Shown here in pieces: positions 32,875 through 44,480 of a stretch of 64,000 bases of DNA. The stretch spans positions 80,541,501-80,605,500 of the forward strand of contig NC_133386.1 of assembly GCF_047511655.1 (NCBI RefSeq). Direction: 5' to 3'. Position 1 is the stretch's first letter. Each line of letters starts with the position of its first letter. Below the pieces are notes generated by a model, which saw nothing but the letters and a program-made list of their open reading frames with translations, made no database searches and was not told where the DNA came from. The DNA is from Castor canadensis. Its lineage: Eukaryota > Chordata > Mammalia > Rodentia > Castoridae. The position numbers and the translations under genes are program-made.

Positions 32875-33540
32875 TCTTGAGAGCGACTCCTTGCTGGTAG
32901 GAATGCAGACGGATCACCACTCAGGAAGAGAACCCGATGGCTTCTTACAGCAGTGATTGTACTCTTAGGCATGCACCCCCGAGAAGCTGAAAACTCCCGT
33001 CCACACAAAACCTGTGCGGGGCTGCTTCTGACTGTCAGAGACTAGTATCAGACAAGAAGTCCTTTCATAGGTGGGCTGTGCAAAACAGGCCCATCTTCAA
33101 AAAAAAGCACTACTCAGCAGCAGCACGGAGTAGAACATCTGTCCAGCAAGCGTGAAGCCCCGAGTTCAAGCTTCAGTACCACCAAGAACAAAACAGATCA
33201 ACAAAAAGGCATGGAGGACCCTGAAGTGCACAGTAAGTGAAAGCAACCAGGCTGTCTAAGCTCTGTCCTGTATGACCCAACTCTGTGACGATCCAGGAAA
33301 GGCTAAACTACAGCGACAGTAAAAATGTCAGGGCAGGGGTCACCAGCATTCGGGAGGGGGGGGAGAGGACTTTTAGGGCTGTGGGACTGTTGTCTGACAC
33401 TGCAATGGTGGACCGCATTGGTAAAACCATAGAATGTACGAGAGAGTGAACCCGAACGTGAACTATGGACTTCAGTTGATAGAATATCAAAGCCACATTC
33501 AATGTAATAGTCTGCTCATAATTGTGATGTGTCACACCAA
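32875..33540 (+). mobile_element. old L1M-type 3'-end fragment within the retrocopy
   Basis: On the plus strand the order 'ttgctggtaggaatgcag', 'gaagctgaaaactcccgtcc', 'acacaaaacctgtgcggg', 'ggcatggaggaccctgaag', 'gtcctgtatgacccaac', 'gaatgtacgagagagtgaac' and 'aactatggacttcagttgat' follows ORF2 end to 3' UTR of ancient L1M elements. It is unusually GC-shifted. A tRNA-like SINE interrupts it at about 33104-33205. It is antisense to the RMI2 unit. Confidence 0.65.
33104..33205 (+). repeat. tRNA-derived SINE in the L1M fragment
   Basis: 'gagtagaacatctgtccagc', box B-like 'gagttcaagctt' and 'cagtaccaccaagaac' match the tRNA-like SINE of this window, with an A-rich tail. Confidence 0.65.
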
Positions 33541-33543
33541 TTA

Positions 33544-33709
33544 AAGATGTTAGTAATAGCTGGGTGTGGCAGTACATGCCTATAATTCCAGCAAATGGGA
33601 GGCAGAGGCAGGAAGATCACTGCACTGGAGGCCAGCCTGGGCTGTACAATAGCCAAGGCTGTTGTTTTGAGACATGGCTCAAAACAAACAAATAAGATGT
33701 TAGTAATAG
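33544..33709 (+). repeat. B1-like SINE with target-site duplication
   Basis: The 16-mer 'aagatgttagtaatag' at 33544-33559 is repeated exactly at 33694-33709. Between them is a 7SL-derived unit ('gctgggtgtggcagtacatg', 'ggaggcagaggcaggaag', 'ggccagcctgggctgtac') with an A-rich tail. The exact duplication shows a fairly recent insertion. Confidence 0.9.
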
Positions 33710-34489
33710 GACAAACCCAGAAGGGAGGATACACTGTGTAGAAATTTAGTTGTGGCACATCAATAATCCAGGCCCAGCCCTCCAGCCATACTGGAATAAA
33801 ATGTGACTGCCTTGGCATTTACAGTCTAAAGACAAGTCAGCAGATATCAGGGACGTTCAAGACAATGTCATTTCATGCAAAGGTCTGTAGGACTTGAAGC
33901 CAGCAGGCTGGTCCCTTGCTGTGTCTCGCCAAAAGTTGTGGTGTAGTTTAGTTAATGTCTGAAAGTCCTTCTCAAAGTTGGTTTTTTAATTTCTAGGAGA
34001 AATTCTGAAAATGGCTCAGCATCCCCGAGTGCAGGAAGGACGCAGCTTCATTTCCACATGTAAAGAGCTGGTCCTGGGTATGGAGGTTGGTCGTGGGGAA
34101 CATGGGGAGACAAGGATTCCTTTTTACCCAGTTTCTTTGTGCCATAACCGCACTTTAATCACGTGGGGAGAGACAGATTCGAAATGTGCACGGTGGAACA
34201 GGGCGCAGGGGTAAGGGAGAAAGAACCATCGCAAACCTGGAAAATGCAGCGTATGACTTCTGTTTGCTTAGAGACAGGAATGAACATGCATGAAAAGGGG
34301 GGGGGAAAGCCCCCAGCATCTGCTTTGTAGCAGGGAACACGAAGCCAGGGGCGGCGTTAACTGAAGGAGCCTAGCGTTTGAAAGTCCTGCACCCGACCCT
34401 GGGTCCACCAAAGCCATTGTCCCAGGGCCCTTCGAGAAGTGGACCTTGAGTGACGTGGGCAAAATCACTTGTGAGGAGAACACGTATCA

Positions 34490-34962
34490 TTCCAGGACGG
34501 CGCCGACACCACCTAGGATATATTCCTGTGCGAATCCTCCACTCCAGCTGCCACATCCTCTGGTGGACCGGGTTATCTGACAGACCCGTCAGCTTCACGG
34601 CCTGGAGGCACGGCTGGGGGCTGCAGGCATGCACCACCCCCATTACCGTGACATACTTGCCTGGGACGAGGCAGGGCCGCCCACGCGGCACCCACTCCAG
34701 GCCGCGCACCGAGAAGGCCCCGCTCGGTCCCGCAGTCGAGCCTCGCCGCCACCACGGTGCCCTGCATCCATACAGCTGCCAGCTCCAGCGGTCCACGGCC
34801 TGCCGCCGCCCGCGACAGCCGCCCCGCGCCCGGGCCACCCTCCGCGTCGCGCCGCAGCTGCTCTGCCAGCACCTTGAGCGGCGGCGACCGCGGCAGCCGC
34901 ACCGCAGCCGGGCTGCCAGTCGCAAATGAGTCTTCAGTCGCCGCCATTCTGTTCAGAACAAG
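34490..34962. other. CpG-rich island-like stretch
   Basis: This segment, the coding part of the retrocopy, is strongly GC-rich and dense in CG dinucleotides, in sharp contrast to AT-rich flanks a few bases away. It is inherited from the RMI2 first-exon CpG island and not a local promoter as far as the sequence shows. Confidence 0.75.
34513..34947 (-). pseudogene. RMI2: RMI2 processed pseudogene (coding part)
   Basis: RMI2 is the small OB-fold subunit that, with RMI1, joins BLM helicase and TOP3A in the complex that dissolves double Holliday junctions. From an ATG at 34947-34945 the minus strand reads [20 protein letters not shown] and LAAVWMQG, clearly the RMI2 N-terminus. A missing base near 34735 in the GC-rich middle shifts the frame; the next frame carries [33 protein letters not shown] and [14 protein letters not shown] second single-base loss near 34543 shifts it again, and the expected VED..HRNI end with TAG lies at 34515-34513. 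No intron interrupts the reading. Two frameshifts make it non-coding. The active gene must be elsewhere. The family call is from memory of the human protein. Confidence 0.9.
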
Positions 34963-34975
34963 AATATTATTTTTA
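34963..34975. repeat. right target-site duplication of the RMI2 retrocopy
   Basis: Exact second copy of 32724-32736, directly beside the 5' end of the RMI2 unit. Confidence 0.75.
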
Positions 34976-35000
34976 AAGCCATTAAAAATATGATCATTTT

Positions 35001-35112
35001 GCTGAGTATGGTGATGCTCACCTATGATCTCAACACTCAGGAAGCTGAGGCAGTAGGATTGTGAGTTTGAGGCCAGTCCAGGACTACATAATAAAACCTT
35101 ATCTCAAAAAAG
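35001..35112 (+). repeat. B1-like SINE
   Basis: 'gctgagtatggtgatgctca', 'caggaagctgaggcagtagg' and 'gtttgaggccagtccaggac' with an A-rich tail: a 7SL-derived unit. Confidence 0.8.
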
Positions 35113-36838
35113 CTAAGTATGTATACAAGTATATATATCTAAGTATATATACAAAAATACATAGTTACTAAATATAATAGTTTCATCAATGCATTTGAAG
35201 AACTTCTATGTGATCAAGAAACCTCATTCTACAGAATTTAGAAAAATATGAGTTGAAAGAGTAGAATGAGTCGGAGAGGCAGTTTTTTGATTCACACTGT
35301 ATGAATGAATTTTATAAAATTTTAGCTGTCTGAAATGTGAAATACATTATTTGTTTCTGTGGTATTCATATAAAGTCTGGAAGATTGCTTTCAAGATAGC
35401 TTGTGTAGGATTTATGCAATAAACAATGGTTGGACCATGTCATCATGAAAAATACTCTCAAACTAGGATTATTTTCTTTCATTGAATTCCAGCATCTTCA
35501 GGAGAGGTAACACATTAATTAAGAATATCTTTCTCTTTCTTTTGTCCTAACCATTCAGCCCTGTGCAGAGGGTGGTATTTTCAACAAATATTTATTTTAT
35601 AAATCTGCATGGGTCTTATGAAAAAACTAAAAACGTTTCATGAAATCCTTATGGTAAGTTATCACATTACACCAACCGACATCTGAAAACAGTTTTTTAA
35701 AGTACAAGGCAATGACACATACCAGAAACAAATATTTTTATGCCTACTGTACACAAGAAAAAAAAAGAAATTCAAGATATGTGAATCATATTTCACAGAA
35801 AACTGTCTTTGATGTATAAACAAGAGCTATGAATAGACTACATACAAATAATTAGTATAATCTCTAAATGTAGTCATTACACATTTATATCATGTTTTTA
35901 GTTTCTTACATGTGGATATATCTTGATTATTTTGTGTTCATAAAAAGTAAATGATTTTTTTAACAATATTTGGAATTTGGCAAAACTTAAAAGTGAATTT
36001 TTCCATTATTTATTAAGCCCATATGAATTTCAAGGAGTATTTATGAGAATGATTTGATTCATTTTGAAAGGTCCTAGTGATGGATTTGGTGAGAAAAGCA
36101 TGTTAATGCCTAGAAAACTTAGACAATTAAACAAATGTTTCAGATAATTTTTTCCATTTAAAAATGCATTAATTCTGAACTTATCCTAGGGAGTTGAATT
36201 CGAATTCCCCTTTGGCCATGTTTCCTGGTAGGGAACTATGTACTGAACACCACTCCATGCCAGTGACTTTATGTGAACCTACCAAAGAAGCTCTGGTCAT
36301 GTTCATTCCCTACGAAGTTTCTTCTTTGATTGAGAAAAGACTAATGAGGAACCGTATTAGGCTTGAAGTAGCCCCACATGAACTAGGCAGCTGATGTCCC
36401 ACAGATGGTCTTAGTTATGAGAAAGTAACCTAGATTCTAGGAAAAGAAACCAATGTTCCGCTACTATGAGAACCGGGCACCACATTGTTAATGGCACAGG
36501 AACAAACTGAAAAATCTCACCAAAAAAAAACTATGATGAAAATCTAGTACTTTCCTATAAACCTTGAAACTAACTGTGCATCTCATTTGAAAGTGCCAGA
36601 GAGTTCAAATTCATAAGCAAATATTAAAAACTCAAAGACATGAAACTATGTTTGGCCACTGGTGCTCAAATCTTCCAAAAATAAAGGGGATTTAGATCTA
36701 CTCCTCAATTGTAGCATAGGAAAAAGCTTGTAAATGAATGTTTCACAGCTTTAAAAAAAGATGTTTATTTTTCATAAATGCTGTGTATTAAATTGATGAT
36801 TCAACTTTAAATAGAAGCCCTCTTAAAAATAAAAATTT
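35113..36838. other. unclassified AT-rich intergenic sequence
   Basis: Nothing identifiable. A plus-strand open frame at 36194-36394 (66 codons) has no motif. Confidence 0.45.
36825..36838. repeat. left target-site duplication of L1-B
   Basis: 'aaaaataaaaattt' is repeated at 43453-43466. It is preceded by 'ctctt', giving the endonuclease-preferred TT|AAAA junction. Confidence 0.75.
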
Positions 36839-38173
36839 GAGGAGATTCCAAGATGGTGACTAGAAGGAGGAAGCAGAAAGAGTGCTTCCTAAAGTAAACT
36901 CTTGGAGAAACGCTGGAAATACACCTGGCAGGAAAAACCACTAAGAAGAGGCAAAACTCTGACACCTTCACACCCCCAGCCCACTCATAGCATCTCCCCA
37001 CCACGTTAAACAGAAAAACCAGGAGGGTTCCTGCACCACCAGATGCCAGTTCCTAACCTGCTTGGTAGAAGAACACCACCAGGTGAGCTAAGTGGCATGT
37101 GGTACTCCTACAGACAACCCTGGGACAAATCAGCATAGCCCCCTGGACAGACTGACCCCTACCCAGAAAAAAAAAACCGAATAATAAACAAGCAGCTGAA
37201 AAAAAAAAAAGACACATAACAAAGAGGGCAGGGTGCCATGAGCTCTGAAAGTGGAGGAGGGGCACTCCCCACTCTAACTATAAATAAAGAAGCCAGCTGG
37301 AGAAGGCAGGAGCTGTAACACCTCTCCCAGTGTGCATGGAGAGGGGAAAGGCATAAAACAGTGGCTAAAGTGTGGCATGCTCCACCAGAGATGGGGGGAG
37401 GGTCACCTCCCCATGCAAACTCTAAATAAAAAAGGACTACAATTGCAACAAGTGGGTAGGGCTATATTCTGGAGAAAACAAAAGAGGCATCCATCTAGGA
37501 GAACTCTAAATAAACAAAGCCTGTGGGGCTAGGTGAGTGTAAAGCCCATTCCTGAGATCTGCAATAAACAAAGCCTACAGCAACAGCTGGCTGAGAGTAG
37601 GTGGCAGGTGAGCTACAGCCTCAGATAGACATTCACAAAGCTGTGTCCACATTCCATTTTTTTTCCCCCTTGATGAGACAATGACAGAACTACTACTCAG
37701 ACACCAACACAGGACTGGATGCTCAGGACTAGCATCAAACCTATTAAGACTGAAACTATTGCATATGAACTTGGGAAATTTTATTTATTTATTTATTTAT
37801 TTTATTATTATTATTTTCTTTTATCCTGTCTCTGTCTTTCTAATGCCTGTTTAGTTCACTGCTGATAAGTACACTATCTCTCCCTGTTTATTTCTTTGGC
37901 TCTGTTTTTTGTTTTGTTTGTTTTGTTTCTTTCTCTTTTTGTTGCCTTCTTTGCTTTCCTTCTCCTTTTCACCCTTCCATTCTAGATATCACCATTGTTA
38001 CTATTATGAGATAGACAATATTGAATTGCACACAGTACAGGGATAGTAACAATAGCAAGGGCAATGATGGGAAGATGGAAAAAAGAGGGAAACCATTTCC
38101 CCCCAATAATAAATTAGTACAGGAACCAGAGGGAAATGAAGAAAACAGATGCCCAGATACAGACTCCAACAAA
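36839..38173 (+). promoter_or_regulatory. L1-B 5' UTR
   Basis: Starts like L1-A. The YY1-like motif appears as CAAGATGGT (36849-36857), with the last C changed to T. It contains repeated 'aactctaaataaacaaagcc'-type blocks (about 37275, 37420, 37505, 37560) and a (TTTA)n run at 37779-37800, but lacks the AAGCTT units and the internal duplication of L1-A. Confidence 0.7.
37779..37818. repeat. (TTTA)n/(TTA)n microsatellite
   Basis: 'ttta' units pass into 'tta' units inside the L1-B 5' UTR. Confidence 0.85.
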
Positions 38174-39073
38174 ATGAAGATAAACTATGCCAAAGAACCC
38201 AACAAAGACCACAAGAACACTCTGAAAGAAGAAATCCTGCAATTAATCAATGAGAATTTTATAGAGATGATACTGGATATGGTCAACCAAAATGTGCAGG
38301 AGACACTCAAGAAATTCCTAGACAACAAAAGTAGAGAATTTGAGAAAGCACAAGAACAAACAAACTGTAGAAGCACTGTGGAAACACCAAAGTGAAACAA
38401 AGAACATGATAAGTAAAGAGATAAATGAATTATGAGTTAAACAGCACAAGATCTGTGAAAAGAAAATGCAAGAACTTACTGACTACATCAACAGACTAAA
38501 CCCGAGAATCATGGGCATTGAAGAAGGAGAAGAGGTGCAAACAAAAGGAATGTGTAATATATTCAACAAAATAATAACAGAAAGTTTCCCAAATCTAGAG
38601 AAAACTATGCCCATACAAGTATAGGAAGCCTCCAGAACACCCAACAGACCTGACCAAAACAGAACTACCCCACGACATATTATTCAAACAACAAGTACAG
38701 AAACTAGAGAAAGAATATTGAAGGCTGTAAGAGAGAAAAAACAAAAAACATGCAAAGGTAAACCCACCAAAGTCACAGCAGACTTCTCAACAGAAACATT
38801 AAAAGAAAGAAGAGCTTGGAGTGAGGTCTTCTGAGCACTGAATGAAAATAACTTCAACCCTAGGGTACTCTACCCAGCAAAACTATCATTCAAAATAGAT
38901 GGAGCAATAAAAGTCTTCCAATGTAAGCAGAAACTAAAACAATATGTGACCACAAAGCCACCACTGCAAAAGATTCTTCAAGGGATTCTGCACACAGAAA
39001 GTGAAACCCAACATAACCATGAAAGGGCAGGCAGCACCAAACTACAGGAAAAGAAAAAGAAAGTAAAGAGTAA
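38174..39073 (+). pseudogene. L1-B ORF1, broken
   Basis: Starts at the same ATG context as L1-A ORF1 (MKINYAKEPN) and is open for about 60 codons. The frame is lost near 38360, and about 180 bases of the coiled-coil coding region, relative to L1-A, are missing around 38400-38450. RRM and C-terminal domain remnants (RIMGIEEGEE region near 38505, tacccagcaaaactatc near 38870) follow with further stops. The stop equivalent to that of L1-A lies at 39071-39073. Confidence 0.88.
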
Positions 39074-39123
39074 CATCAATTTAGCTACACACAATCAAAC
39101 CCTCAAACAACTAAGACAACTAA

Positions 39124-42100
39124 ATGACAGGAATCACCACATACCTAGCAGTACTAACAATTAATGTAACAGACTTAACTCCCCCATCAAAAGGCACCAT
39201 TTGACAAACTGGATTAAAAAGGAAGATCCAACAATTTGTTGCTTACAGAAGACCCATCTTATCGATAGAAATAAGCATAGGCTTAGGATGAAAGGCTGGA
39301 AGAAGATTTACCAAGCCAGTGGCACCCGAAAACAGGCAGGAATAGCAAAACTTATTTCTGACAAAGTAGACTTCAAACTTACATTGGTCAAATGAGATAA
39401 AGAAGGACATTCCATAGTAATAAAAGGGGAAATAGACCAAAAGGAAATAACAATTATCGACCTATATGCACCCAGGACAATGTACCCAATTTCATCACAC
39501 ATACCCTGAAGGACCTAAAAGCAAACATTAACTCCAACACAGTGGTCATGGGAGATTTTAACACCCCATTATCATGAATAGATAGGTCATCCAAACAAAA
39601 AATCAATAAACAAATCCTAGATCTAAAACATACCATAGATCAAATGGACCAGTTGATGTCTACAGAACATTTCATCCAACTTTTACACAATATACATTTT
39701 GCTCAGCAGCACATGGAACCTTCTGCAAAATACATCATATCCTAGGGCACAAAGCAAGTCTCAGCAAATACAAGAAAGTAGAAATTATACCATGCATTCT
39801 AACTGATCACAATACATTAAAACTAGAACTCAACAACAAAAATAAAGACAAAAAACATGCAAACAGCTGGAAACTGAACAACTCATTGCTTAATGAACAA
39901 TGGGTCATTGATAAAATAAAAGAGGAAATTAAAAGGTTCCTAGAAGTCAATGAAAATGAAAACACAACCTACTGGAACCTACGGGACACAGCAAAGGCAG
40001 TCCTGAGAGGAAAGTTTATAGCCATGAGTGTATATATTAAAAAGACTGAAAGATCTCAAATCAATGACCTAATGATATATCTCAAACTCTTAGAAAAACA
40101 AAAACAAGCAAATCCCAAAACAAATAGAAGGAGAGAAATAATAAACATAAAGAGCTGAAATCAATGAAATAGAAACCAAAAAAACCATACAAAGAATTGA
40201 AGAAAAAGTTGATTCTTTGAAAAATTAAACAAGATCAATAGACTCCTGGCAAACCTGACTAAAATGAGGAGAGAAAAAACCCAAATTAGTAATATCAGGA
40301 ATGCAAAAAGGGAGATAACAATAAACACCATCGAAGTTTAGGAAATCATCAGAGACTACTTTGAGAACTGATATTCAAATAAATTTGAAAATCTAAAGAA
40401 ATGGACAGATTTCTAGGTACTTATGATCATCCAAAACTGAACCAAGAGGACATTAATCACCAAAATAGATCTATAATACAAAATGAAATTGAAGCAGCAA
40501 TCAAGAGTCTCCCCAAAAAGTAAAGTCCAGGACCTGATGGACTCTCTGCTGAATTCTATCAGACCTTTAAAGAAGAACTGATACCAACCTTCCTTAAACT
40601 GTTCCACAAAATAGGAAGGGAAGGAAAACTGCCTAACACATTTTATGAAACCAGTATTACATTTATCCCCAAACAAGGCAAAGACACCTCCAAAAAGGAG
40701 AACTATAGGCAAATTTCCTTAATGAACATTGATGCAAAAATCCTCAATAAAATAATGGCAAACCAAATTCAACAACACATCAAAAAGATCATTCACCACA
40801 ACCTAGTGCGCTTCATCCCAGGAATGCAGGGTGGTTCAACATATGAAAATCAATATAATACACCACATTAACAGAAGCAAAGTCAAAAAACACTTGATCA
40901 TCTCAATATATGCAGAAAAGTCTTTTATAAGATCCAACACCATTTCATGATAAAAGCTCTAAGAAAACTAGGAATAGAAGGAAAGTACCTCAACATTATA
41001 AAAGCTATATATGTCAAACCTACAGCCAGCATTATACTTAATGGAGAAAAACTGAAACCATTCCCTCTAAAATCAGAAATGAGGCAAGGATTACCACTGT
41101 CCCTACTCCTATTCAACTTAGTACTGGAATTCCTAGAAGAGCAATTAGGCAAGAAGAGGGAACAAAAGGAATACAAATAGGTAAAGAAACTGTCAAAATA
41201 TCCCTATTTGTAGACGATATGATCCCATACCTTAAAGACCAAAAAACTCTACTCAAAAGCTTCTAGACACCATCAACAGCTATAGCAAGGTAGCAGGATA
41301 TAAAATCAACATAGAAAAATCATTAGCATTTCTATACACTAATAATGAACAAACTGAGAAAGAATATATGAAATCAATACCATTTATAATAGCCTTAAAA
41401 AAATCAAAAACTTACGAGTAAACTTAACAAATGGTGTGAATGACCTCTACAAGGAAAGCTATAAACTCCTGAAGAAAGAGATTGAGGAAAACTATAGAAA
41501 GTGGAGAGATCTCCCATACTCATGGATTGGTAAAATCAACATAGTAAAAATGTCTATACTCCAAAAAGCAATCTATATGTTTAATACAATTCCCATCAAA
41601 ATCCCAATGACATTCATCAAAGAGATTGAAAAATCTACCATTAAATTTATTTGGAAACACAAGAAACCAGCAATAGCCAAGGCAATACTCTAAAAAGAGC
41701 AACACTGGAGGTATCACAATACCTGACTTCAAACTATATTACAAAGCAATAGCAATAAAACCAGCATGATACTGGCACAAAAACAGACATGAAGACCAGT
41801 GGAACAGAATACAGGACACAGATATGAAGCCACAAAACTATAACCAACTTGTCTTTGACAAAGGTGCTAAAAATATATGATGGAGAAAAGACAGCCTCTT
41901 CAACAAAAACTGCTGGGAAAACTGGTTAGCAGTCTGCAAAAAACTGAAACTAGATCCATGTATATCACCCTATACCAATATTAACTCAAAATGAATCTAG
42001 GACCTTAATATCAGACCCCAAACTCTAAAGCTGGTACAGGAAAGAGTGGGAAATACTTTGGAACTAACAGGTATAGGCAAGGACTTTCTCAATGGAACCC

Positions 42101-42923
42101 CAGCAGCTCTGCAACTAAGAGAAAGCATAGACAAATGGGACTTTATAAAACTAAAAAGCTTCTGCTCAACAAAAGAAATGTCTTTAAACTGAAGAGACCA
42201 CCCACAGAGTGGGAGAAAATATTTGCCAGCTACACATCAAAGGACTGATACCCAGAATATACAGGGAACTCAAAAAACGAAACTCTCCCAAAATTAATGA
42301 ATCAATAAAGAAATGGGCAAGTGAACTAAACAGAACTTTCTCAAAAGAAGAAATTCAAATGCCCACAAAACACATGAAAAAATGCTCACCATCTCTAGCA
42401 ATAAAGGAAATGCAAATTAAAACCACACTAAGATTCCACCTCACCCCTGTTAGAATACATTAGAAACACCACCAACAAAAGGTGTTGGCAAGAATGTGGG
42501 TAAAAAGGAATCCTTATACACTGCTGGTGGGAATGCAAACTAGTACAACCACTCTGGAAAAAAATTTGGAGACTTCTTAAAAAACTAAACATAGATCTGC
42601 CATTTGATCCAGCAATACCACTCTTGGGGATATACCCAAAAGACTGTGACACAGGTTACTCCAGAGGCACCTGCACACCCATGTTTATTGCAGTACTATT
42701 CACAATAGCCAAGTTATGGTAACACCCAAGATGCCCCACTATCCATGAATGGATTAAGAAAATTTGGTATTTATACACAATGGACTTTTATGCAGCCATG
42801 AAGAAGAATGAAATGTTATCATTCGCTGGTAAATGGATGGAACTGGAGAACATCATCCTGAGAGAGGTTAGCAAGGCCCAGAAGACCAAAAATCATATGT
42901 TCTCCCTCATATGTGGACTTTAG
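39124..42923 (+). pseudogene. L1-B ORF2, broken
   Basis: ATG at 39124 corresponds to L1-A ORF2. A base is missing near the first catalytic Asn, so the frame breaks at once. The endonuclease motif GDFN is present here (39549-39560), unlike in L1-A. A TAA at about 40521-40523 sits exactly where L1-A has its stop, between PKK and SPG. The RT active-site motif reads FVDD (41207-41218) instead of FADD. Many further shifts and stops occur through the thumb and Cys/His region. It ends at TAG 42921-42923. Confidence 0.9.
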
Positions 42924-43452
42924 ATCAAGGGCAAACACAACAAGGGGATTGGACTTGATGATATGATGAGGTGAGAGCACACAAGGGAGGTATTATGATA
43001 GGCAAGAAACCCAAAAAAAAAGAAAAAACAAGATAGCATTTGATGTCCTCAATACAAAGGAACTAATGCAGAGACTTTAAAGTGACAGAGGCCAATAGGA
43101 GAAGGGGACCAGGAACTAGAGAAAAGGTTAGTTCAAGAAGAATTAATTTAGAAGGTAACACACATGTACAGGAAAGCAATGCGAGTAAACTCCCTGTATA
43201 GCTATCCTTATCTTAACTAGCAAAAACCCTTGGTTCTTCCTATTATTGCTTATACTCTCTCTTCAACATAATTAGAGATAAGGGCAAAATAGATTCTGCC
43301 TGGTAGCGAGGGGGTAGGGGAGGAGACGGGAAGGAAGAGGGCAGGGGGAAGGGGGGAGAAATGACCCAAACATTGTATGCACATATGAATAAAAGAAATA
43401 AGATAAAAAAATTAAATTAAATTTTTTAAAAGTTAAAAAAAATAAAAAATAG
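42924..43452 (+). other. L1-B 3' UTR
   Basis: Parallel to the L1-A 3' UTR: a G-rich purine tract at 43309-43362, 'acatatgaataaaag' with AATAAA at 43388-43393, then an A-rich tail broken by T's up to 43452. Confidence 0.85.
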
Positions 43453-43466
43453 AAAAATAAAAATTT
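43453..43466. repeat. right target-site duplication of L1-B
   Basis: Second copy of 'aaaaataaaaattt'. Its low complexity next to an A-rich tail lowers certainty slightly. Confidence 0.7.
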
Positions 43467-44284
43467 TAAAGCTAATTAAACTATTTCTATCCAGAATGTA
43501 ATTTACCATCTATCTCCTTTCCAAAAAAATGTTTCCAAAGGTATGAATGTTATTTCATTCACTCGCAGAATCCACAACATCCCCAGAGCTCTGTGTCAGC
43601 TGCAGATTCAGTTGGCAGCAAGAATAACTTTAATTAACATGGCTTAAAAGGAGATTCAATGCATAGTAACCACCATGCAACATGGTAGACTGAGACGAGG
43701 ACCAGAAGGTCTAGATTTTAAAAATCAAGAGGCATTTGTCATTTTGAATCTTTCATTTTAAAGATTATTTTCAATTGTCTTGACCGCTCAGTTACTAGCC
43801 TCCATTTTTTTTTAAATTCCTCTCATATTTTTCTTCTTCTAATTTCAAATGCCACAGGGCTCTCCTAGAAACATAACCTCTATAATATGAGGACTATTTA
43901 AAAAACTAGATCTGATCCTATGACCATGGAATCAGATACATTCTTGTACTGATCTTTTATATTTGTCGTTCGATAAATAGCCCCTGCTATGTGCAAGAAC
44001 AAAACCTAGGAAGGTAAATAAAATAACTTCCCTATCTTCCAGTTATGCAAAGCATAGTAGACCTATATCTTGAAAGTTTACCTGTATATTTCTTAGATTA
44101 TAAGATGTTTCAATGGCATGATCATTCTTGTGTTGCCCTTTTGTCTACCCCAATTGTCTGAGAAACTGGGTTGATTCCTGGGAATAGAATTGAGGGAGGA
44201 GTGTATAGGTCATTGCCACTATCATCTTCCTTGGACTAAACACTTGCATTTTAGGACCAAGGAAGATTTTTGGACCAAGATTTG
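43467..44284. other. unclassified intergenic sequence
   Basis: Nothing identifiable. Confidence 0.45.
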
Positions 44285-44480
44285 AATCTTTGTTTGATTT
44301 ACTTCTCACACTTCCTCATTCTTCTTTTGCATATTACCTGACTTCTCACTTTGCTCCTCATTTCCACTACTCAGTAAACTTCTTGAGGGAATAACACTGT
44401 CTTCTTTTTCCTCTGAGTCTCCCCCACTTGCCTGGCACCATGACTTGTACAGAAGTGCTTCCTGACTGCTTACTGAATTA
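44285..44480 (+). repeat. L2 LINE 3'-end fragment
   Basis: 'gtaaacttcttgagggaata', 'cactgtcttctttttcctct', 'cccccacttgcctggcacca' and 'gtgcttcctgactg' follow the L2 3' end in order. Confidence 0.65.

Larger units (their letters stand above)
32737..34962 (-). mobile_element. processed RMI2 retrocopy with repeat-bearing 3' part and L1 tail
   Basis: A single 2.2-kb antisense retroposed unit. Read on the minus strand it has a short 5' leader, the RMI2 coding sequence without intron (34947-34513), 1.7 kb of 3' sequence containing a B1-like SINE, a tRNA-like SINE and antisense old L1M sequence, then an L1 3' end ('cccaaacaatgtatacacat') with AATAAA at 32776-32771 and an A-rich tail. A 13-bp duplication brackets it. 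The duplication edge reads TTT|AAAAA on the minus strand, the L1 endonuclease preference. GC content is visibly higher than in both flanks, including in the repeat portion, supporting transfer of one transcript from a GC-rich locus. That the L1 end belonged to the source transcript is an inference. Confidence 0.75.
36839..43452 (+). mobile_element. LINE-1 element L1-B, near complete, decayed
   Basis: A second sense L1 of 6.6 kb, from 'gaggagattccaagatgg' to an AT-rich end, flanked by a 14-bp direct repeat. Same gene order as L1-A with a shorter 5' UTR (about 1.3 kb against 1.8 kb). Both ORFs are interrupted many times. AATAAA lies at 43388-43393, then about 60 bases of A-rich, T-interrupted tail. 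Clearly related to L1-A but with far more lesions, so older or less constrained. Confidence 0.9.

Noticed and set aside
34450-34993. Plus-strand open frames (up to 159 codons) in the CpG-rich block
   Set aside because: They are the complement of the RMI2 pseudogene; GC-rich DNA lacks stops. The minus-strand reading explains the sequence.
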